Shown here: positions 7,956 to 14,808 of the stretch, in pieces | Numbering within the stretch: position 1 is the stretch's first letter | Layout of the letters: each line of letters opens with the position of its first letter | DNA from: Acidobacteriaceae bacterium | GTDB lineage: Bacteria; Acidobacteriota; Terriglobia; Terriglobales; Acidobacteriaceae | Length of the DNA stretch: 20,347 nt | Direction of reading: 5' to 3' | Assembly: GCA_003133425.1 (NCBI GenBank) | Contig: PKXI01000297.1 | Coordinates: forward strand, 10,871 to 31,217 | Translations under genes and position numbers: made by a program | The notes under the pieces: model-generated | What the model saw: only the letters and a program-made list of their open reading frames with translations | What the model was told of the DNA's origin: nothing | The model's database searches: none

Positions 7956-9538
7956 TTCCGAACGCCAGCGATCCGGTCGAGCTCACCATCTTTCAGTGCG
8001 CCGTGCACTCTATCGCCGAGGAAATGGGCGCGGCCCTGCGACGCACCGCGTTCTCGCCCAACATCAAGGAGCGCCGCGACTACTCCTGCGCTGTATTCGA
8101 TGGCAGCGGCAAAGTCATCGCCATGGGCGACCACATGCCGGTGCATCTCGGCTCCATGCCCATGTCCGTTGCGGCGGCCATTGCCGCAATCGAGCTTGCG
8201 CCCGGTGACATCGCGATCCTCAACGATCCCTACGCAGGCGGAACCCATCTGCCCGACATCACCATGGTGCTTCCTGTCTTCCTGCATGGCGGCAGCACGC
8301 CCACCTTCTACGTCTCCACACGCGCCCATCACGCGGATGTGGGCGGCAGGTTCGCTGGCTCCATGGGCCCGGCGGAAGAGATTTTTCAGGAAGGCATTCG
8401 AATCCCTCCGGTGCGCATTGTGCGCGGCGGCAAACTTGACCGCGAGATGCTCGACCTGATTCTGCTCAACGTGCGCACGCCCCGTGAACGCGAGGGCGAT
8501 CTGCAAGCGCAGATCGGCGCATGCCGCGTGGGCGAGCAGCGCATCCAGCAACTTGCGGACAAGTACAACCCCCGCAAACTGCAAACGCTCATCGACGATT
8601 TGCTCGATTACTCCGAGCGACTGGTGCGCGCGGAACTGCGCACCATGCCCGCCGGCGAATTCAGCGCCGAAGACTGGCTCGACGGCGACGGTGTTACGGA
8701 TATTCCGCGCAAGATTGCGGTGCAACTTCGCCTCGACCCCGAAGCTGGCGCAATGCACGTGGACTTCGCGGGCTCCTCACAGCAGGTTGCCGGCAGCGTG
8801 AACGCAGTCCGCGCCATCACGCTCTCAGCGTGCTTTTATGTGCTGCGCTGTCTGCTGGCTGAAGATGCGCCGGCCACCGCGGGCATTCTGCGACCGCTGA
8901 CCTTGGAAACGCCGGAGGGCTCCATCGTTGACGCGCGTCCGCCCGCGGCCGTTGCCGGCGGAAACGTTGAAACCTCGCAGCGCATTGTCGACGTGCTGCT
9001 GCGCGCGCTCGCGCAGGCTATTCCAAGTCGGATTCCAGCCGCCAGCGCAGGCACCATGAGCAACCTGACCATTGGCGGGCTCGACCCGCGCACCGGCGAA
9101 CCGTTTACGTACTACGAGACCACCGCGGGCGGCATGGGCGCGCGCTCCGGGCTTGACGGCATCTCCGGCGTGCAGACGCACATGACCAACTCGCTCAACA
9201 CTCCCATTGAAGCTCTCGAGTATGCCTACCCGTTCCGTGTGCGCCGGTACGGCTACCGCTACGGTTCAGGCGGCGATGGGGAGTTTCGCGGCGGCGACGG
9301 CCTCATTCGCGAAATCGAATTGCTCGCCGATGGACAGATGACCCTGCTCGCCGAGCGCAGAAAATTTCAGCCCTGGGGATTGCAGGGTGGTGAAGATGGA
9401 GAGCACGGAGCCGCTTGGGTCACCAAGGCCGGAACCGCTGTGCACACCGAGTTGCCGGGAAAATGCAGCCGCCAGATTTCCGCGGGCGACGTTCTGCGCA
9501 TCGAGACGCCGGGTGGCGGCGGCTGGGGAAAAAGCTAA
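7952..9538 (+). CDS. Hydantoinase/oxoprolinase family protein, HyuB-like subunit
   Basis: Partner subunit of the preceding HyuA-like protein; the two are expected to form a heteromeric cytoplasmic enzyme. The 528 residues match the usual HyuB length and carry its hallmarks: NIKERRDYSCAVFD near 34-47, the metal-site region LNDPYAGGTHLPDI, HHADVGG, ETTAGGMGAR and a glycine-rich C-terminal end (TPGGGGWG). The start ATG overlaps the hyuA-like stop (ATGA, 7952-7955), indicating translational coupling. The subunits are separate here, as in bacterial N-methylhydantoinase and caprolactamase, and not fused as in eukaryotic 5-oxoprolinase. Which ring compound is opened is unknown; the divergent MFS gene is the best neighbourhood clue. 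Confidence 0.92.
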   Translation: MIPNASDPVELTIFQCAVHSIAEEMGAALRRTAFSPNIKERRDYSCAVFDGSGKVIAMGDHMPVHLGSMPMSVAAAIAAIELAPGDIAILNDPYAGGTHLPDITMVLPVFLHGGSTPTFYVSTRAHHADVGGRFAGSMGPAEEIFQEGIRIPPVRIVRGGKLDREMLDLILLNVRTPREREGDLQAQIGACRVGEQRIQQLADKYNPRKLQTLIDDLLDYSERLVRAELRTMPAGEFSAEDWLDGDGVTDIPRKIAVQLRLDPEAGAMHVDFAGSSQQVAGSVNAVRAITLSACFYVLRCLLAEDAPATAGILRPLTLETPEGSIVDARPPAAVAGGNVETSQRIVDVLLRALAQAIPSRIPAASAGTMSNLTIGGLDPRTGEPFTYYETTAGGMGARSGLDGISGVQTHMTNSLNTPIEALEYAYPFRVRRYGYRYGSGGDGEFRGGDGLIREIELLADGQMTLLAERRKFQPWGLQGGEDGEHGAAWVTKAGTAVHTELPGKCSRQISAGDVLRIETPGGGGWGKS

Positions 9539-9572
9539 TTTCCCTCCAAGCCAAATTAATGGCCGCCACTAC

Positions 9573-9623
9573 AAAAAAGCCCGGTGCCCCATCCTTTCGC
9601 CTTTTTTCTGGCGAAAGGGTGGG
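9573..9623 (-). terminator. Large hairpin, candidate terminator for the DUF3303 gene and possible dispersed repeat
   Basis: A 14-bp stem (9588-9601 with 9610-9623, one G-T pair) encloses the 8-nt loop TTTTTTCT. Read on the minus strand it is followed 9 nt later by six T residues (complement of 9573-9578), so it could end transcripts from the DUF3303 gene about 140 bp upstream. On the plus strand it lies 49 bp after the hyuB-like stop but has no T tract, so it would act there only as a 3' stabilising stem. The rest of 9539-9762 shows no gene. Confidence 0.5.
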
Positions 9624-9762
9624 AGACCACGGACTTCAATCTTCCGCTTCCCGTTTACTCTGTGCATGCTATGCCTGAATTACCGCCTATCCGGACAGAA
9701 CCCAACCTGGAATAGGCAATGCCCGGATCAGCGCCGCGATTATTACGAAATCCAATTGGGTG

Positions 9763-10077
9763 TCACTTGCCTCTTAGTCCATCGCGGTAGGCCATCGCTT
9801 CGAGTTCCACGCGGATGGCATCGGCGACGGGGACGACGGGGCGAGCTTCGAACGTGAAGGCAGGCAACATCGAACAGAACTTATGCACTTCGAGCGGGTC
9901 GTCACATTCCATCAACATATACCCGCCCCAATCACCGACGCGGATCACGAACGACTCGATTTTGAAATTGGCTGGTGCTTTCCAGGGCCCGAAGACCTCC
10001 AAGATTCGCTTCTGTGCATTTTCGTACTCGATGGGCGTGCCCTGCGGACGTTCGTTCCAAGTGATCATGTACTTCAT
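9763..10077 (-). CDS. DUF3303 domain-containing protein
   Basis: A 104-residue protein of unknown function that resembles the DUF3303 family: it opens MKYMITW and contains GDWGGYMLMECDDPLEVHKF and a C-terminal PVVPVADA segment, a ferredoxin-like small-domain pattern. No signal peptide or membrane segment is visible, so it is probably cytoplasmic. The ATG at 10077 is preferred over the frame's first start at 10098 because AGGAG sits 7 nt upstream and because the conserved region begins exactly there. It stands alone between the hyuB-like gene (convergent) and fumarase (divergent). No catalytic residues can be assigned. Confidence 0.8.
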   Translation of the reverse strand: MKYMITWNERPQGTPIEYENAQKRILEVFGPWKAPANFKIESFVIRVGDWGGYMLMECDDPLEVHKFCSMLPAFTFEARPVVPVADAIRVELEAMAYRDGLRGK

Positions 10078-10494
10078 GATTTCTCTCCTCTCTCGCATTT
10101 TGTGACGATCCGCCCCGTCGCTTATAGAGATGGCTTAGCAACTGGCCACGGGGAAGCGTGGGACAAGGATACTCTGGCCCGCCCGGATTGAAACGGCCAA
10201 AAACTTCGGTAAGTCCTGCTATGGCCAACAGGTCGGCCGTTGTTTCTTCCTCGGCGCTTGCTCCGGTCGGTTAACCGGCATGCCGGACATTATGCATTCC
10301 CAGGTCTTCCGCCGCGGCGGACGAGAAATCCACCCACGTCCAAAGACCTGCCAGTGGGGGTCCCGGACCTGTGACATCCATTTTTTGTTTTGATATTGAG
10401 ACGTGGGCCACCTGCCCGCGGAGATGGCATTGCCGCCGCCGGCCAGACTCCTCACGCATCTATTAACCTAGACTGGTTAAGGGAGAGTTTCCAA
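10078..10494 (+). other. Divergent intergenic region between DUF3303 and fumarase genes
   Basis: 417 bp without a credible gene. It holds several perfect palindromes: CGGTTAACCG (10268-10277), CCGGCATGCCGG (10275-10286), CCGCCGCGGCGG (10309-10320) and GGTCC-C-GGACC (10359-10369). An 8-bp inverted repeat (CCCACGTC 10333-10340, GACGTGGG 10400-10407) encloses a weak promoter-like pair, GTGACA (10371-10376) and TATTGA (10394-10399), 17 bp apart. Small frames here have no family resemblance. Confidence 0.6.
10463..10487 (+). promoter_or_regulatory. Inverted repeat abutting the fumarase ribosome-binding site
   Basis: TTAACC (10463-10468) and GGTTAA (10475-10480) form perfect 6-bp arms around a 6-bp spacer. 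They are followed directly by GGGAGAG (10481-10487), the ribosome site of the fumarase gene, 9 nt from its ATG when measured from GGGAG. The position suits an operator or a small hairpin next to the ribosome site; no regulator is identified. Confidence 0.45.
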
Positions 10495-12021
10495 ATGACC
10501 GTCATTCGGCAGGAAGATTTTATTGCCAGCGTTGCGGGCGCGTTGCAGTACATCAGCTACTACCACCCGGTGGATTACATTACCAGCCTCGCAAAGGCGT
10601 ATGAGAAAGAAGAGTCAGCCGCGGCCAAGGACGCAATTGCGCAGATTCTCATCAACAGCCGCATGTGCGCCGAGGGACACCGGCCCATCTGCCAGGACAC
10701 CGGGATTGTGAATGCATTTGTGAAGGTCGGAATGGACGTCCGCTTCGAAGCTGCGCCCGGCGAGGAGCCCAAGGACCTGCAGCAGATGGTGGATGAAGGC
10801 GTGCGGCGCGCTTACCTTGACCCGGACAACAAGCTGCGCGCGTCGTTGCAGGCCGACCCGGCCGGCAAGCGCATCAACACCAAAGACAATACGCCGGCTG
10901 TGGTGAATGTGGAGCTGGTCAAGGGTGACAAGGTCGACGTAACGGTTGCCGCAAAAGGCGGAGGCTCCGAGGCGAAGTCGAAGTTCGCCATGCTGAATCC
11001 CTCCGATTCCGTTGTCGAATGGGTGCTGAAAACTGTGCCCACCATGGGCGCGGGATGGTGTCCGCCGGGGATGCTCGGTATCGGAATCGGTGGCACAGCG
11101 GAAAAAGCGATGCTGCTGGCCAAGAAATCGCTGATGGACCCGATCGACATTCAGGACCTGATTGCCCGCGGGCCCAAAACTACAGCCGAGAAGCTGCGCG
11201 TGGAACTCTACGACAAGGTAAATCGCCTTGGAATCGGCGCCCAGGGACTGGGCGGGCTGACAACGGTGCTGGATGTAAAAGTGCTGGACACACCCGCCCA
11301 CGCCGCCAACCTGCCCGTGGCGATGATTCCCAACTGCGCGGCCACACGGCATGCGCACATTGTGCTCGACGGCTCGGGGCCGGTGTATCTCGATCCGCCG
11401 AATCTCGAAGACTGGCCGAAGCTGACCTACGACGTCTCAGGAGCCCGGCGCGTGAACCTGGACACGGTGACCAAAGAGGAAGCCGCCACCTGGAAGCCCG
11501 GCGAAGTGCTGCTGCTGACCGGCAAGCTGCTTACCGGGCGCGACGCCGCGCACAAGCGCATGACAGACATGCTGAGCCGCGGCGAAAAGCTGCCGGTGGA
11601 TTTCCGCGGACGGTTCATCTACTACGTTGGCCCGGTGGATCCTGTCCGCGAAGAAGTGGTGGGGCCGGCGGGTCCAACAACAGCCACGCGCATGGACAAG
11701 TTCACGCGCCAGATGCTGGCCGAAACGGGATTGCTGGGCATGGTCGGCAAGGCCGAGCGTGGCCCGGTGGCGATCGATGCCATTCGCGAGTTTGGCGCGG
11801 TGTACCTGATGGCAGTAGGCGGCGCGGCATACCTGGTGTCGAAAGCCATCTACGGTTCACGGCTCATGGCCTTTGGAGACCTCGGCATGGAAGCCATCTA
11901 CGAATTCGACGTGCGCGATATGCCAGTGACCGTCGCAGTGGACTCGAAGGGAACCAGCGTCCACCAGACAGGCCCCGCAGAGTGGCAGAAGAGGATTGCG
12001 GGTATACCGATACTTCAGTGA
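10495..12021 (+). CDS. fumA: Fumarate hydratase class I (4Fe-4S), single-chain
   Basis: Class I fumarase reversibly hydrates fumarate to L-malate in the TCA cycle using an oxygen-sensitive 4Fe-4S cluster. The 508-residue chain joins the alpha domain (about 1-285) and beta domain (about 300-508). The three expected cluster cysteines are present: Cys66 in ICQDTG, Cys189 in GWCPPG and Cys281 in PNCAATRH. The beta domain shows LTGKLLTGRDAAHKRM (Arg349), YYVGPVDP, GPAGPTTATRMD and the C-terminal catalytic-type motif DSKGTSVH (Lys485). The start at 10495 is chosen over the frame's first start at 10390: GGGAG is 9 nt upstream and the family sequence begins there. L-tartrate dehydratase is a relative, usually made as two separate subunits. 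The stop codon lies inside a heptanucleotide repeat. Confidence 0.94.
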   Translation: MTVIRQEDFIASVAGALQYISYYHPVDYITSLAKAYEKEESAAAKDAIAQILINSRMCAEGHRPICQDTGIVNAFVKVGMDVRFEAAPGEEPKDLQQMVDEGVRRAYLDPDNKLRASLQADPAGKRINTKDNTPAVVNVELVKGDKVDVTVAAKGGGSEAKSKFAMLNPSDSVVEWVLKTVPTMGAGWCPPGMLGIGIGGTAEKAMLLAKKSLMDPIDIQDLIARGPKTTAEKLRVELYDKVNRLGIGAQGLGGLTTVLDVKVLDTPAHAANLPVAMIPNCAATRHAHIVLDGSGPVYLDPPNLEDWPKLTYDVSGARRVNLDTVTKEEAATWKPGEVLLLTGKLLTGRDAAHKRMTDMLSRGEKLPVDFRGRFIYYVGPVDPVREEVVGPAGPTTATRMDKFTRQMLAETGLLGMVGKAERGPVAIDAIREFGAVYLMAVGGAAYLVSKAIYGSRLMAFGDLGMEAIYEFDVRDMPVTVAVDSKGTSVHQTGPAEWQKRIAGIPILQ

Positions 12022-12067
12022 ACAGTGAACAGCGGTCAGCGAACAGTGGTCAGTGATCAGTGATCAG
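12016..12067. repeat. CAG-N4 heptanucleotide tandem repeat at the fumarase stop codon
   Basis: Seven uninterrupted 7-bp units plus a terminal CAG run from 12016 to 12067. Every unit starts with CAG; the remaining four bases vary mainly between TGAA, TGAT, CGAA and TGGT/CGGT. The first unit supplies the last sense codon (CAG) and the stop (TGA) of fumarase. A second array with the same register is at 18786-18848. Confidence 0.85.
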
Positions 12068-12471
12068 CTACCAACAAATTCGTACCGGGCCCTATCGACA
12101 CACGCTGCGTGCGGCTGCACTTGACTAAAAATGAGCTGTCATTCTTAGCGACCCTGAGCGAAGCGAACGGGGAGTCGAAGAACCTGCGGTTGCTTTTGTC
12201 TTTGCTTTTGATTTGGTTCGCGGAACTCAAGGCCTCGCTTCTGAGGCCTGGGATAGCTACAATCTCCACGCGCAATCCAACCGTGTCCACATAGTCAGCT
12301 TAAACGCAGGAAACGATGTATTTTCAGCGCTTTACGCCTGCTTCGAGTCCGTTTCGAGTCTCTTCCACAGAATCACGGTTAATTCCCGGCAACCCTTCGA
12401 CTCAATTCGCAACCTTGTGACCAATCAAAACGTCAAATTCGGTCCGAAAAAGGGTTAACCCCTCGACGAAA

Positions 12472-12561
12472 TGCAACCTTATAAGCGAACGTTTAGCGCT
12501 GTCGGCAAACCATTTAAGCGACCATTTAGCGCTGTCGGCGAACCATCCAGACGAACATTTA
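12472..12561. repeat. 33-bp imperfect tandem repeat, about 2.7 copies
   Basis: Read on the minus strand, units begin TAAATG at 12561 and 12528 and TAAACG at 12495. The first two full 33-bp units share the block GCCGACAGCGC and differ mainly in the middle; the third is partial. Because 33 is divisible by 3, a 62-codon minus-strand frame (12590-12402) shows the repeated peptide WFADSAK, but it has no other sign of being a gene. Confidence 0.75.
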
Positions 12562-12604
12562 TACGGAGCCAAACCCCAATTTCTGATCACGTTACCCCAG
12601 GCCC

Positions 12605-12637
12605 AAAAAACGGAGCCCCGGGGCCCCCGAGGCTCCG
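12605..12637 (-). terminator. Rho-independent terminator of the TIM-barrel gene
   Basis: On the minus strand, CGGAGCC and GGCTCCG (complements of 12631-12637 and 12611-12617) form a perfect 7-bp stem. The GC-rich sequence between them can add inner pairs. Six T residues follow immediately (complement of 12605-12610). It lies 13 bp after the stop codon of the gene at 12651-13526. Confidence 0.88.
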
Positions 12638-12650
12638 GAAATTCTAGCTC

Positions 12651-13526
12651 TCAAGCGTGCGTCAGGTATCCCATGCCGGCCAGAACTCCGCGCATGTAGC
12701 CGAAGCTCTCAATCACGCCAGGCATCGGATTGTCGCCGTGGATCTCGTATTCCAGATCCACGAAGCCCGGATACTTGATGTCGATCAGTGCCTGGAAAAT
12801 ATCGCGGATAGGCAGGATCCCTTCGCCGACAGCCACCTGGCTCTCCTTGCTGGTGAAGTTCGCCAGATCCTTGATGTGCATGTCATAGAGGCGCGGCCCG
12901 GTTGCGTGAATAGCCTCGACGAGATTCGCGTTCGCGCGCGCTGCGTGGCCCACGTCAATGCAGAAGCCAATGCGCGGATCCATGTCCTTGATAGCCTTCA
13001 GCACATCGAACGGCGACGGGAAAAACTTGTCCTCAGGCCCGTGATTGTGGATCGCAATCTTGATGTCGTATTCCTTGACAAACTTCTCAATCCACTTCAA
13101 AGATTCCGGCGTAGGATCGCCCGCGACGATGACGTTGATGCCGGCGCGCTTGCAGTATTCAAACTTGCCGCGGATGTCGGCTTCATCGTCCTTAGGGAAA
13201 TAGATGGCGCCTGCGGCATGGAGCTTGATGCCCGCGGCAGCGTAGTCCGCCAGCGCCTGCGCCTCAAGCGTTGCGTCCATCGGCAGATGGTCTTTCGTGT
13301 CCTTCACGTTCAAGTCGGTGAGGTTCAGTTCTTTTAGATAGCCAAGCATCTGCGCGCGTGTAAAGTTCCGGAACGTGTAGCTGCAAACGCCCAGCTTGAT
13401 CGGCGACGGCTTGCCGGAGACGGGCAGTGCTTCTGCGAAGGACGGCGTTGCGCTGGAGGCAACACATGCTGTCGCCATCAATGCGCCCGATTGAATGAAA
13501 TTACGGCGAGAAAAAGTATTCTTCAT
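12651..13526 (-). CDS. Tat-exported sugar phosphate isomerase/epimerase-like TIM-barrel protein
   Basis: A 291-residue protein of the AP-endonuclease-2/xylose-isomerase-like TIM-barrel superfamily, whose members isomerise or epimerise sugars and related polyols using divalent metal. The N-terminus has a twin-arginine signal, SRRNFIQ at 6-12, followed by a hydrophobic stretch and an Ala-x-Ala-type cleavage region near 22-32, so export as a folded protein is expected. Candidate metal or active-site residues are His160/His162/Glu165 in IHNHGPED, Asp191/His194 in DVGHAARAN, His217 in DMHIKD and Glu259/Glu261 in DLEYEIHGD. The ATG at 13526 has GAGGAG about 10 nt upstream. It follows the beta-barrel gene on the same strand after 181 bp and ends at a clear terminator. 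The exact substrate is unknown. Confidence 0.88.
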   Translation of the reverse strand: MKNTFSRRNFIQSGALMATACVASSATPSFAEALPVSGKPSPIKLGVCSYTFRNFTRAQMLGYLKELNLTDLNVKDTKDHLPMDATLEAQALADYAAAGIKLHAAGAIYFPKDDEADIRGKFEYCKRAGINVIVAGDPTPESLKWIEKFVKEYDIKIAIHNHGPEDKFFPSPFDVLKAIKDMDPRIGFCIDVGHAARANANLVEAIHATGPRLYDMHIKDLANFTSKESQVAVGEGILPIRDIFQALIDIKYPGFVDLEYEIHGDNPMPGVIESFGYMRGVLAGMGYLTHA

Positions 13527-13707
13527 AACTGGGAGACTCCTCTTGTTCTCCTTGTGTCGGTTGCCTGATCAACGAGTTTCCTGAGCAGGCGCTTCAGTCC
13601 ACCGCACTGGCGCATGCCCAAGCAGTGAAAAGCCGCTCGACGAAAGCATACAACGGCAACCGGCAACAAGGCGGACTTTCGGTTCCCTGTTCCGAGTTTG
13701 ATTGATG

Positions 13708-14457
13708 TTATTGTTTTCCGAAGCGGTAGACGATGCCGCCCGTGAATCCGAAGCTATTCTGCAGGGCGGAGCCGAAGCCGGTTGCAAAATACTCGGGCGC
13801 AAGCCGGAGACCGATGTTAGGGGCGACGTTAATCTCACCGATGACAGCGGCGCTCGCGGCGAAGGTATTCCCGTCCGGGTAGAGGCCAAGTGTCGTTCCA
13901 CCGAAACCGTTCGTGTCCCCTGAAAAATTGCCGTAGGCGTAGCCTGCCATCACGCGACCGGCGATAGAGTACTTGGGCTGTAGATAAAAGCGATAGGTAG
14001 GTCCAGCAAGCACGTTGTACTCGCTGATGGCCGGCCGGGTGATGTTGCTTGGATTCAGGCCCACGAAGGCCGTTCCGTAATAGCCGCGGCCATCCACGGT
14101 AACGCCGAAGCGCTCGTTGAAGTAGCGCGTGAGGCCCGTGTCCCACGCGTAGAAGGTGAGGCGCTGCAAGGAGGGTCCTGGCTTGAAGCGCAGGTAGCCC
14201 ATATCGGCAAACGTCTCATAGCGGTGAGAGTACGCGTCGTGGATTGCGGCTGCGCGACGCTGTTCGCGACGGGCGCGGATGCGTGCTTGTACGCTTAATT
14301 GCTGAGGAGTTGCGGGAGCAGGTGGCTGCTGCGCTTGGCCCTGGCCTTGAGCCGGAGTATCGGTTGGAGGGATGCTGCTCGAGCTTTGGGCCAGAACGGC
14401 GGGCATGGCTGGCAATCCCAGCGCCAGCAAAAGGGCAAGACGACGAAAAGAACGCAT
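13708..14457 (-). CDS. Secreted outer-membrane beta-barrel-type protein
   Basis: A 249-residue protein of no specific recognised family. The N-terminus is a typical Sec signal (Arg-rich start, Leu/Ala core, cleavage after about residue 24, AVLAQ). A Gln/Pro/Ser-rich linker covers about 25-58 and an Arg-rich segment about 60-75. The rest alternates polar and aromatic residues with many Gly/Tyr/Phe (YLRFKPGPSLQRLTFYAWD, YRFYLQPKYSIAGRVMAGY), as in small outer-membrane barrels; it ends GIVYRFGKQ. The ATG at 14457 is chosen since the signal peptide begins there, although the nearest GGAGG is 13 nt away; a GTG at 14493 would add 12 residues before the signal. The role is unknown. Confidence 0.72.
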   Translation of the reverse strand: MRSFRRLALLLALGLPAMPAVLAQSSSSIPPTDTPAQGQGQAQQPPAPATPQQLSVQARIRARREQRRAAAIHDAYSHRYETFADMGYLRFKPGPSLQRLTFYAWDTGLTRYFNERFGVTVDGRGYYGTAFVGLNPSNITRPAISEYNVLAGPTYRFYLQPKYSIAGRVMAGYAYGNFSGDTNGFGGTTLGLYPDGNTFAASAAVIGEINVAPNIGLRLAPEYFATGFGSALQNSFGFTGGIVYRFGKQ

Positions 14458-14808
14458 CGGTATCGGGTTTCCTCCACGGGAGTACGAAAGCACACCACCG
14501 CAGGATGCAGTGCTTCCCCCTTAAGGTATTAAAACACCTTGGGGGGAGGCTTGTGGGCTAACCAGCAGCCGATTGGACGAACCCCAGAGAGAATGGTCGC
14601 TGAAAAGCGATAGACGATGGCCTTGAGGTCGGTCTGCGGCCGTATCCCGCCGAAGCCGCAGGACCTGCCTTCGGCGGAAAACAAGTCCCGCGCAAACAAG
14701 GCGTGGGACTTGTCCAGCGTTTCTCGGGACTTGGGAAGATGAACAATTTGTAAGCGGAAAGTGTTGGCCAATGTTCTACGATGGAGGGCAGCGGAGGCCA
14801 TCGAAATT
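14458..14808. other. Structured divergent region between beta-barrel and cytochrome c genes
   Basis: 351 bp rich in inverted repeats. Nearest the beta-barrel gene, CCCCC-TT-AAGGT (14516-14527) pairs with ACCTT-GGGGG (14536-14545), with the TT bulged, in what would be its 5' leader. The strong block at 14597-14735 is listed separately. A minus-strand frame of 104 codons (14843-14529) crosses the region but has no family resemblance, and the hairpins explain its composition. No convincing promoter boxes were picked for either gene. Confidence 0.6.
14597..14735. other. Back-to-back strong hairpins, candidate structured RNA or repeat element
   Basis: Hairpin A: TCGCT-GAAA-AGCGA (14597-14610), a GNRA-type tetraloop. 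Hairpin B: CCGCCGAAG (14647-14655) with CTTCGGCGG (14669-14677), 9 perfect pairs, extended inside by GCAG/CTGC after a 2-nt bulge. Hairpin C: ACAAGTCCCGCGC (14681-14693) with GCGTGGGACTTGT (14701-14713), 13 pairs including one G-T, loop AAACAAG. GGGACTTG recurs at 14728-14735 and could compete for the left arm of C. I cannot match it to a known RNA family, so the strand and function are open. Confidence 0.5.

Larger units (their letters stand above)
12068..12650. other. Repeat-rich gene-free region downstream of fumarase
   Basis: About 580 bp with no convincing gene. 12135-12193, read on the minus strand, contains the phrase TTCTTCGACTCC and CGCTTCGCTCAGGG followed by GAATGACAG; from memory it resembles a dispersed repeat common in environmental bacterial genomes. 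AGGCCTC (12230-12236) and GAGGCCT (12243-12249) form a 7-bp hairpin. GGGTTAACCC at 12452-12461 is a perfect palindrome. The 33-bp tandem repeat and the terminator listed below fill the right part. Frames of 61-81 codons here look non-coding. Confidence 0.6.

Noticed and set aside
7799..8758. 319-codon minus-strand frame opposite the hyuA/hyuB junction
   Set aside because: It crosses two well-supported plus-strand genes and has no recognisable domain.
10349..10387. Terminator from GGTCC-C-GGACC and the TTTTTT run upstream of fumarase
   Set aside because: The T run is 11 nt from a stem with a 1-nt loop, and no plus-strand gene ends nearby.
10615..11358. 247-codon minus-strand frame opposite fumarase
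   Set aside because: Antisense shadow; the plus strand holds conserved fumarase motifs throughout.
12016..12561. CRISPR-like array from repeated units
   Set aside because: Units of 7 and 33 bp are directly adjacent without unique spacers, and there are no cas genes in the window.
12402..12590. Possible small repeat protein with WFADSAK units
   Set aside because: The peptide repeat follows automatically from a 33-bp DNA repeat. There is no ribosome site or homology, so it is kept as a DNA repeat only.
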